Positions 55,804 to 64,000 of a stretch of DNA of 64,000 nucleotides are shown in pieces (position 1 is the stretch's first letter; each line of letters begins with the position of its first letter). The stretch covers positions 124,001 through 188,000 of the forward strand of contig NZ_JPOK01000004.1 of NCBI RefSeq assembly GCF_000733865.1, written 5' to 3'. The stretch comes from Mycoplasma buteonis (GTDB lineage: Bacteria > Bacillota_I > Bacilli_A > Mycoplasmatales > Metamycoplasmataceae). The position numbers and the translations under genes are program-made. The notes under the pieces were generated by a model, which was not told where the DNA came from, ran no database searches, and saw nothing but the letters and a program-made list of their open reading frames with translations.

Positions 55804-56234
55804 ACTTTTAATTTTAATATATTCAGGCTGTAAATAACAAAATAAAAGATATTTTTTAACTTTTTTAAACTAAAAGTGAAAAAATAGTATATATTTTATA
55901 TGGGTCTATATTTAAGGCCCACCCACTGTTTATTAAAACAATTTTGGTATTATCGTAAATTTTATTTATATTTAATTTATTTTTAAACATGTTTATATTA
56001 ACTTTTTAAAGTATTGTTTAATTCTTTTTAACGTGAATCGTCGCAATTCACTCAATTTATTATTACAACTTGTTTTTATTTCTGAATTAATAAATCTCAT
56101 ACAATTAAATTCTCAAAATCTTTATTGTATAATTTAAATTAAATAATCACAAAATAATTTTTAAACCACAGCAATGTGGTTTTCTTTTTGTCTTTTTTTA
56201 GTTTTTTAATCAGGAAAAAATAATTATTAATTGT
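55804..56234. other. Intergenic region with a possible small RNA
   Basis: 431 bp without a credible ORF between smpB and the comEA-like gene. It holds a block with inverted TGGGT/ACCCA (about 55900-55925) and, at 56163-56190, a strong plus-strand terminator hairpin. Nothing else is recognised. Confidence 0.5.
56163..56190 (+). terminator. Terminator-like hairpin upstream of comEA-like gene
   Basis: A perfect 8-bp stem AAACCACA / TGTGGTTT capped by a GCAA tetraloop is followed by TCTTTTTGTCTTTTTTT. No plus-strand gene lies upstream, so it may end a small RNA or attenuate the com operon. Confidence 0.7.
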
Positions 56235-56747
56235 ATGAATAAAAAAGTAAAAATAATAAGCAAAATTTTAATAATAGTTATGATTCCTGTTTTTGCAATA
56301 GGTATTTACTATGCTAATAATTATTTAACCCAAACTAATAGTCATTATCATACAACAAAAATTAAAACTGAACATAGCTATAAAGTTATCGGTGCAGTTG
56401 AAAAAGAATACCAAATAAAAACTAAAGAAACCTTAACTTATAGACAATTATTTTTTAAAGTTAATTTAAAGTCTAATGCAGATTTAAGAACTTTTAAACT
56501 TAATGATTTAGCACCTATAAATACAGAAATTTTTATACCCACTTTATTAGAAAATAAAATTTCTTGATTTAATATACTGGGTAAAAAACAATTAATTAGC
56601 TTAGGATTAGATGATAGAACTGCTGACAATATTTGAAAATTAAAAGAAAAGTTAAGTTATACTCCAACATGAAATGATATAGTCGATTCTGATATTTTTG
56701 ATTACAAGGATATTCAAAAATTAAAATCTATTTTAATATTAGATTAA
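56235..56747 (+). CDS. ComEA-like membrane-anchored DNA-binding protein
   Basis: A 170-residue protein with one N-terminal membrane segment (ILIIVMIPVFAIGIYYANNYL) and a C-terminal helix-hairpin-helix-like region (ISWFNILGKKQLISLGLDDRTADNIWKLKEKL, then WNDIVDSDIFDYKDIQKLKSILIL). Position before a comEC-type gene, with stop/start overlap TAATG, supports ComEA, which binds incoming DNA. The hairpin Gly pattern is weak, so homology is not certain. Confidence 0.7.
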
Positions 56748-58002
56748 TGTATTTCAATTGATTTTTAATTATCAGCTTATTTTCTAATTTTATTGTTACA
56801 CAAGCTTATATTTCATTATTTTTTAGTATTATTTTAGTACTTTTTAATCTTATAATTTTTAAAAAGTTTAGAGTGCAAATTTTTGTTTTTTGCTTAGCAA
56901 TATTATTAATTTATTTGCTCTATTTTTCAATTTATAGCAAATTTCTTACCAACAATAAAATAACATATTTAAATCTTAAAGTATATGAAGAAAAACAAGA
57001 ATATTGACTAATTAAAGATGGTTTGCTTAACAACTACATTATTCATAAAAATCAAGAAAATCAAAACTGAAAGATATATCAAAATATTGCTGGACAATTT
57101 GAAATCGAGAAATTTAGCAAACTTTCAAAATATGATATTTTAGTTAAAGCTGTTAATTTTGAAGAAAAACAAAATTATGATTTAAGATTTTATTTTTTTA
57201 AATATTTAACTAACTTAGATTTTGTATATAAAGAATACGTTTTACCAGTTTTATTTGGACATTATCTCAATTTAAAAAACAATTTAATTCAAAATATCAA
57301 TGAGCTTAATTCTATTCATTTACTAATTATTAGTGGTTTGCATTACAATATCATTTATATTTTATTAGTAAAAATCACAAAAAAGTTTGATAAAAAATTA
57401 GTTTTATCCTGTTTCATAATCTGTTTATTTTTTGATTTTCACGTTATACAATTGGTTCTTTTCGCAGCTTTATTTTTATTTTATTTTCTAGGTACCTAAA
57501 TAAAATCAAATTTATTGGAAAATATTTTAATTCAAATGAAAAATTACTTTTTTATATTTCGCTAGCCCATTTAATTATTAATATTCATTTAAGTAGATCA
57601 ATTGGATTTTATTTTTCATACTTAATTCCTTTTGTGATTTTCAGTAATTATGATTCGTTGAAAAAAGATTCAAAGATTAAAATGTTTATAAAAATTTGAT
57701 GTTTTTCATTTTTACTTTATTTTTTAAATAATACTCAAATTTCTATTTTTTCTCTTATTTATCAGTTAGTTTTATCTTTTGTCGTGCAAATAAATATGTA
57801 TGTTTTATTTTTTACCTTTTATATGTTACCTATTGCTAAAATTTCAATGTTTTTAGTTAATTCAGTAATTGATTTCTTAAATTCCTTTAATATTTATATA
57901 AATTATCAAGTTGGTAATATTAAATATATTTTATATTGTCTAATTTATTTATACTTAATTCCTACTTATAGTGAAAAAGGTAAAAGTTATACTAATTTCT
58001 AA
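56747..58002 (+). pseudogene. comEC: ComEC/Rec2-type competence protein, frameshifted
   Basis: A short mycoplasma-type ComEC (about 418 residues when joined), polytopic. The N-terminal part has several TM helices and the diagnostic ELNSIHLLIISGLHYNIIYILL. At the TTTTTT run 57428-57433 the reading frame breaks and ends at about 57499. One more T would give CLFFWFSRYTIGSFRSFIFILFSRYLNK and continue to the stop at 58002 with more TM helices. The HHH protein before and holA after it are the usual neighbours. Sequencing error, phase variation or real inactivation are all possible. Confidence 0.78.
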
Positions 58003-58010
58003 TAGCAAAA

Positions 58011-58025
58011 TGTTAAAATTTAATC
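58011..58025 (+). promoter_or_regulatory. holA extended -10 box
   Basis: TGTTAAAAT at 58011-58019 (TGnTAAAAT) ends 6 nt before the holA ATG and there is no Shine-Dalgarno sequence. Confidence 0.45.
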
Positions 58026-58970
58026 ATGCATTTACTATACGGAGATGAACCATTTTTTATAAGAAAAGAGATTTCAAAATTAAAAAACGAGTATCAAAAT
58101 AAAGAAATTATTAATTTTAATGATAATTATTCTATTGATGAGTTAAATAACGAAATTGATGCTACTAATTTATTTAGTCAACCACGTTTATTTTTAATTT
58201 ATGAATTTCCATTTTTAAAAGCTAAAAAACTAAATAAAAAGGAGCTTTTACAAGCTGAAACACTTTTAAAAAGTTTAGCAAACAATGAGATGGATGAATT
58301 TGTTTTTATTTTTAATGAAAAAAATTTTTCAAAAAATTTCTTTACAGAACAATTTTTAAAACTCAAAAAATTGATTATTAAAGAAACAACTAAAATAGAT
58401 AAAAAAAATTTACCAGATCAAATTAGAAACTATATTGAATTGCACAATGGAAAAATTAATTATTTAGATGTTTTTTATTTATTAGAAAAATTACCTGACG
58501 ATTTAACTTTAATAATTCAAGAAATTGATAAATTATTACTGCTATCAAAAAATATTGATAAAAAAATAATTGATGAAAATATTACTAAATACCCAATAGC
58601 TAGTGCCTTTGCTTTTATAAATGCTGTTCAAAAAGGCGATTTTTATGAAATTTATTCTCAGTACTTAAATCAAAAAGCTCTTGGTGATACAGTTATCCAA
58701 CTAATTGCGCAAGTTTCATGAACTTTTGTTTTAGTGAACCAAGTTTATAGCCTACAAAAAATTAATTTTAATCAAAAAGAAATGGCAGCATATCTTAAAG
58801 TAAATGAGTACAGAATTAAGTTAGCAATAGATCAACTCAATCATTTTGGTATTAAAAAAGTTCAGAAAATTATTAAAAATTTAGCGGAAATGGATATCCA
58901 ATTAAAAACTTTACAGTTAGATCCTGATGTTGTATTTGAACAGTTTTTAATCGATAATTTTGCAAAATAA
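58026..58970 (+). CDS. holA: DNA polymerase III delta subunit
   Basis: A 314-residue clamp-loader subunit. MHLLYGDEPFFIRKEISKLKNEY is the start pattern of HolA (YGxExxL). It continues with DATNLFSQPRLFLIYEF, LPDDLTLIIQEIDKLLLLS, ASAFAFINAVQKGDF, and a helical collar domain to the C-terminus. It lacks a P-loop, as HolA should. Its position after comEC is shared by other Firmicutes. Confidence 0.9.
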
Positions 58971-59001
58971 ATTATTTTTTTAAAAAATTTGTTAACATAT
59001 A

Positions 59002-59278
59002 AATACATCAGTCAGTAGCTGCATTTAATGTAGAGGAAAGTCCGTGCTAGCACCACCTGAGATGGTGGTAGTGTTCATGTTAAGCCCAATAAGCTTAAGC
59101 ATAGACGACAAGTGCCACAGAGACGAGAATTGTGAAACGCGGTAAACTCCATGAGCTAGAAACTCAAATTATGGTAGAGGAACTCAGAATAGGAATTGAA
59201 CAATTTCTGAGAGTGCATTGCACTAGATAAATTACTGACGCCTATTTAGATAGGAACAGAACACGGCTTACGATGTAA
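59002..59278 (+). ncRNA. rnpB: RNase P RNA
   Basis: About 277 nt. The P1 stem pairs TACATC (59004-59009) with GATGTA (59272-59277). Conserved core segments are seen: GAGGAAAGTCCGTGCT, ACAGAGACGAGAA with GTGAAACGCGGTAAACTCC, and GAACAGAACACGGCTTAC at the 3' end. This catalytic RNA removes tRNA 5' leaders. It has a terminator 1-27 bp downstream. Confidence 0.95.
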
Positions 59279-59305
59279 AAAATGCACCTTATGGTGCATT
59301 TTTTA
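59279..59305. terminator. Terminator between rnpB and lipoprotein gene
   Basis: A 9-bp stem AAATGCACC / GGTGCATTT with loop TTAT followed by TTTAAT. It ends rnpB, and the minus-strand lipoprotein stop codon touches its right edge. Confidence 0.88.
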
Positions 59306-61828
59306 ATATCCTTTAGGGAATAAAGCAGTTGTTTTGCTATTGTCTGAAAATCCTGTTTGATAAATTGTTTTTAAGTTTTCACGATAAGAATTTTTTTGGT
59401 TTTTAAAAATTGTTTTATCGCTTCCATCAAGTAAATTATAAGCATAAACTGTATTCCCGTATTCTTGGATGTCACCAAGCTGAACTAAGGGAGCGAAAGT
59501 ACCATTTTTCATTAAATCACCGAAATTAACAGCAGCAGAAACACCATTATAAATTCCGATAATTTCACCAAAATCATTGTATACAACTGAACCAGATGCT
59601 CCATAATACAATGATGAAAATTTAATATTATAGTTATAACCATAAAAACTAAGAAGCGGACGATTTCAAACTTCTTTATATAAATCTACATTACCTGTAG
59701 CAACCTTTGATTCTACATCATTAGTTGCATATGCAAAAGCTTCACTATTTTTAGGTGATCTAAAATATGAAGTTTCTTTAGATTCTCTTTCAGTTGGATT
59801 GTTTTGCATTCAATAAGTTTTTGAACCATTATTTCTAGGGTATCCTGCAATATAAACATTTTGTGCATTGCTTAAAGCTTTATCAGAATATGAACTATAT
59901 TTACTTGGAATAGCATTTTTACTTTTAGCTAGATAATCAACAGTTAAAAATGGTAAAGATGAATCACCAGTAATGTGGTTTGGAACTTTAGTACTATTAA
60001 TTCTCTTAATATAATTACTTGTTGCTTCAATACCTTTTTTCAATCATTCTTTTAGTTTATTATCGCTAATTTGATCTAAATCAACATCAAATTCAAAAAT
60101 ACCAAAATCAACGTAAAATGGAACATAATCAATTTTTTGAGCATATTCTTTTGATAATCTCATTCTTTCACTATCGTCATCAGCATATTGAACACCAGGT
60201 TTTGGTTGCATTTCATCAATATATTGTTGTTTTTTCTCTAATCATTGAGTTTTACCAGTGTATATGTCTTTGTTTAAGAAATCAACACCAGCAAAAACAA
60301 TTTTCGGACTTGATAAAGCACTGTGTTGTGTTGAATTATAATACTGAATATCACCACCCTTTTCACTTATATGACTTGCATATGAATTATTAGGAATTGA
60401 ATTGAATGATGGTACATTTTGAGTTTTACCAAGTGAAAAATCAACTACTTTGGCACCTGTAGGATCTTCATAATTTAACTGTTTATTTAATTGATCGCTT
60501 AAGGTATTTGAAAAGTGATCTAAAACGTGCATATTAGTTGCCATGAAAATTTTGTACTTGTTTGCACTATTGGTATATTTATGAAAATCTAAAATTCAAG
60601 CTGTACCTTGTGAAATATCAGAAACTTTAAATCCACCTTTTTCTTGAATTGAATATTTAAATGAAAAAGTTCTATCATAAATTTCTCTATAAATATCCTC
60701 TGCATTAGCTTTTTGAAATTCAGAAACATAATCTGGATAAGAATTATCAGAGTTACTTTGAGAACCAAAATTTCAGGTCGGAAATCCTGGAAAATCAGGG
60801 AATTTTGGAGGTTCTTGATTAGGCTTATTTGAGCTTCCTGGATTATTATTAAGATTAGGATTGTTATTATTGTCTTTATTTATTGAACCTTGTGTTGATC
60901 CTGCTGAACCTTGTGTTGATCCTGCTGAACCTTGTGTTGATCCTGCTGAACCTTGTGTTGATCCTGCTGAACCTTGTGTTGATCCTGCTGAACCTTGTGT
61001 TGATCCTGCTGAACCTTGTGTTGATCCTGCTGAACCTTGTGAATTATCTGGTTCAGAAGAATCTGGAGTATTAGCTCTTGGGAATGGAACTCAAATTGGG
61101 TTAACTGCTTCACGAATATCAGCTTTTGATATTTGAGAAACTTCTCCATAAGTTTCGATTAAATCAATTTTGTCAAAAATAACTTCCTGTAATTTTTGAA
61201 TTCTAAGTTTTCAAATATTTAGTTTGCTTTCACTTTCTAAAAATTGATTGCTTAAAAAAGCTAATGAATTATTTAAGCTTATAACTTCATTTTGAGTATC
61301 TTTTAATTTTTTTGTATCTTCGATAATCGATTTAATTAAATTGTTTAAATCAGTTATTTGCTTTTTAATGGAATCATTAAAAGAATTTAATTGTTCATCA
61401 GTTAATACTTCATATTGTGATAATTGATCAATTAATTTTCTATTTTCATCATTTAAATTATTATTTGATTCAAGTTTCTCAAACTCATCTTTAATTTTGC
61501 TAGTATTTCGTTCTACTGTTTGCTTTAAATTTTTAATTTCTTTTTCTTTTTGTGGAATAGTAACTTTAATATTTTGAATTTTTTCTTCGGTTGGCTCAAC
61601 ACTGTTAAAAATTTCAACATATTCATTAATTAAGTTAGCAATATCATTTCTAATATCAGCAATTTCATTTTTAAGAGCTTCTACTTCAACTGCTTTATTA
61701 TCTTTTACACCGCTATTTTTTGAAATATTTTTTTCACTAACATTATAGCAGGCACTTAGCAACAAACTTGGTGCTAAAGCTGCTGTTAAAGTAGCAGTTT
61801 TCAGAATTTTTTTAAACTTTTTTTGCAT
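59303..61828 (-). CDS. DUF31-family serine-protease-like lipoprotein with heptapeptide repeats
   Basis: An 841-residue surface lipoprotein. The signal peptide has lipobox LLSAC (Cys at about residue 27). Residues about 45-205 are a Lys/Glu-rich coiled coil. Seven exact copies of the heptapeptide GSTQGSA plus a partial eighth form a Gly/Ser/Thr/Gln linker around residues 262-315, then an Asn/Pro linker. The C-terminal DUF31 domain has a chymotrypsin-like triad: His in FMATNMHVLDHF (about 431), Asp in YVDFGIFEFD (about 575) and Ser in YYGASGSVVYND (about 746). DUF31 includes the mycoplasma immunoglobulin protease MIP, but no MIB partner is in the window. The start follows AAGG. Confidence 0.88.
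60885..61041. repeat. 21-bp tandem repeat in lipoprotein gene
   Basis: Seven identical units GAACCTTGTGTTGATCCTGCT (period 21), from 60885 to 61031, plus a truncated eighth. As the unit is a multiple of three, copy-number changes would alter linker length without a frameshift. Confidence 0.95.
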
Positions 61829-61836
61829 ACTAAACC

Positions 61837-64000
61837 TTATTTTTGAAATTTGTATTCTTCCGGAATTGTTCCAGCACCATTAGTAAATAACTTAGTTTTA
61901 TAATTATTTCCATACATTTGATCTAATTTTTCACGATATGAAGTTCTTTGATTTTTACCACCACCAAAAATTAAATCATATTGCTGTAAATTATATTTCC
62001 CATATTGACCATTGTAGTCATGACCTGGAGAACGTAAAGCTTGAATTAATGAAACTAAAGAAATACCTAAAGCATCAGCTGAAGCGAAGTTAATACCAAC
62101 AATATTATTATCAATATCACGAACACTGCTTCCACTAGCACCTTGAAGTGGTTGTCAACTAGTTAATACATAACCTAGTCCATGGTTAACGTATTCATTT
62201 CCTTGATATGGACTATTAACTTCTTTGAAATTTCCTAAATCAAAACCAGTATCGGCTTGATCATTAATAATTGGTGAAGTGATGGTAATATCAGTAATTC
62301 CTGGTTTTTCAATAAAGTTTCTAAAAACTAATGAATTTGAAAGGCTATTTCCATATTCCTCAACACCTTTAGTGTAATCAGAAGATTTATTAGTTCAAAA
62401 GCTTGTAGTATATTTTAAGTTAATTTTTTCTTCTTCAGTTAATTCCTGTGTATTAATTGAATTATCAGATGCAGCATTTGGAAAACCTACAGCAATAAAA
62501 TCAGCTTTAATTTTAGGAATGCTAATTTCTTTACCTTCGTAATTAACATTTAATTTTTCTTTAGTTAATTCTTCGTATTTTGATAGTACATCAAAATTTG
62601 CAGGTTTGCTTTGCTCACTAAGTGGTTTTGATGCGTAATCTGCAGTAATTCTTTTAACAAGCTCATCTAAACTTTCAACAGTATCGTAGTAGCTACTTTT
62701 TCCTCTATATTTAGAAAATCCAAGTTTAGTTTCACCAAAAGCTGGTTTTTGCTTACTAAAATCAATTTCTAAAACAGCAAAATCAGCCATTTCTTGTAAA
62801 TTACTAAATTTACTTGAAGCAGATAAATAATCGCTTGGATTAGTGTTTAAGAAGTTAGTTCCAGCGTAAACGATTTTCACTTGATCAGGTGTTAAGGCAA
62901 GGGTGTCAATATTGACATCACGGTTTGTAATGTTAAATGGTACATCTGAAATTGGTGTATCTTTATTAAAGTGAGAAAGAGTAATTCTAAATGTTTGACC
63001 TTTTACACTTTCTTCAGCTTTATCTAAAGCTCTTTTTGCTTTATCATAAGCTAAAGCAACAGGCCCAGGAACGTTATTGTAAAATAATTGTTTTTGTAAC
63101 TCGATAACTTCTGGTGAATTTTCACCTTGTTTAAGTGTCAATTCTTTAATTTTTTTATCAATTTCTAAATATTTTTCTGATCATTTTCTTTCTTCAGGAT
63201 ATGCAGCTTTAAGTGCGTTATATTCTTCTTCTAATTTAGGTTCGTTAGTATATAAATCACCTGTTTTTTTAGGTGTAACAAAAGCATTTGCAACGTGTAA
63301 GTTAGTTGCTAAATATCATTTTTGAGGATATTTTCCACTAGGATCTAATTGGTAATCTAAAATTCAAGCAGTTCCAAATTCTACTCTTTGCTCTGAAATA
63401 CTTGGACCTATTGAACGTAATTTTTCATTGGTGTTATAAAAAGTGATTGAATAGCTTTCAAGAGCAGCATTTTTATAATACTGATTAGGAAAAATTCTAG
63501 TTCTTCCACGATCACCAGCTGTAGCTTTACGATATGGTCCTTTAAGAGAATACTTTAAAGGATTAAATACTAAATTATTCTCATTATCAACAACTGAAAA
63601 GTTTTTTGCTAATGAATCTAAGTAATATGGTGCATAAGTATTATTTGATTTATTATTAAAGTTTGAAATAACATTTTGATTGACTTGGTTATAAAATGAA
63701 AGAACTTTGCTATTAAAATTATCACCAAGGCGATTACGCAGTTCTGAATAATAATGAACTTCATCATCAACGTAATCCTTAAGTGTTTTTTGATTTTTAT
63801 CGTTTGTAACATATTTAAAATCTGATGGAACTAATGAATACTCATCAGTTTTTGTTACAGTTGTTTCTGTTGGATTTTTCTCACTTGGATTTTGAGTATT
63901 TTCTGGATCGTTTTGTGTTTCTTTTTTATCACCAGAATCCGTATTAGGGTTAGTATTTTCACTTGTGGTATCACAAGAAGCTGATAAAACAACAAAAGGC
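61837..64000 (-). CDS. DUF31-family serine-protease-like lipoprotein (partial)
   Basis: A second DUF31 lipoprotein with its N-terminus cut by the window edge; 721 residues are visible. The visible start contains lipobox LSASC, then an Asn/Glu/Thr-rich linker. The triad appears as His in YLATNLHVANAF, Asp in MADFAVLEIDF and Ser in QGASGSSVRDIDN. Residues between about 225-290 are a Lys/Glu-rich insertion. It precedes the repeat-bearing paralogue by 8 bp on the same strand, so they are co-transcribed. The visible domain organisation matches its neighbour except for the tandem repeats and long coil. Confidence 0.87.

Noticed and set aside
60885-61041. CRISPR-like array
   Set aside because: Units are directly adjacent with no spacers and encode a protein linker; no cas genes are present.
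60861-61149. Open frames on both strands through the 21-bp repeats
   Set aside because: They are products of the repeat period being a multiple of three. The frame of the lipoprotein extends on both sides, has a signal peptide and a protease domain, so the others are shadows.

Overview
This window is a mollicute chromosome segment, most likely from Mycoplasma/Mycoplasmopsis of the hominis/synoviae group. The DNA is very AT-rich. Long conserved proteins (ThiI, PrfA, ValS, ProS, DnaE, GyrB, UlaA) read through only if UGA encodes tryptophan, and the window carries tRNA-Trp(UCA). Gene set and order are mycoplasmal: proS followed by three small unknown genes and an acyl carrier protein, and smpB-ssrA-tRNA together. 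The residues given for the characterised Mycoplasma synoviae lactonase MS53_0025 occur at the same positions in the protein at 27981-29042. Coordinates assume translation table 4.

Layout. 1-3443: the start of an ABC exporter (minus), an EzrA-like membrane coiled-coil protein and thiI. 3444-6172: a hairpin-rich leader, then argG-argH, an unusual pair for a mycoplasma. 6238-8649: prfA-prmC-trmB. 8726-11448: uvrC, an unknown membrane protein and an ArsR-type repressor. 11686-15658 (minus): a 1210-residue SF1 helicase with a possible nuclease-like C-terminal domain, preceded by a membrane-anchored EIIB-like protein without the catalytic cysteine. 15901-19455: gpmI, a frameshifted cytosine-5 methyltransferase and gap. 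19628-26804 (minus): a tightly packed operon dnaE, 5'-3' exonuclease, coaE, dnaB-like, dnaI-like, fmt. 26867-35253: a divergent RpiR regulator and an L-ascorbate operon (phosphotriesterase-family lactonase, ulaA, ulaB, ulaC, ulaD, ulaE, ulaF, a HAD phosphatase and an unknown protein). 35338-36337: L10 leader, rplJ, rplL. 36452-42012 (minus): valS-folD-pfkA and a TDT-family transporter. 42135-46042: proS, three small unknown genes, acpP, tRNA-Trp. 46099-47240 (minus): ROK kinase, tRNA-Gln, tRNA-Tyr. 47545-48871: leader, infC-rpmI-rplT. 48973-54783: M13 peptidase, second RpiR regulator, BI-1-like protein, gyrB. 54909-55803 (minus): smpB, tmRNA, tRNA-Thr. 56235-59278: comEA-like gene, frameshifted comEC, holA, rnpB. 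59303-64000 (minus): two tandem DUF31 protease-like lipoproteins, one with a 21-bp tandem repeat.

How it works together. The ula cluster forms a complete route from imported ascorbate to xylulose 5-phosphate, except that the usual UlaG lactonase is replaced by an amidohydrolase-fold enzyme. gpmI, gap and pfkA are glycolytic. argG-argH could remake arginine from citrulline. The translation genes carry RNA regulators (L10 leader, infC leader). Several genes (dcm, proS, acpP, holA, prfA) have a -10 box only 6-9 nt from the ATG and no Shine-Dalgarno sequence, suggesting leaderless mRNAs. Two genes (dcm, comEC) are each broken by a one-base shortfall at a homopolymer.
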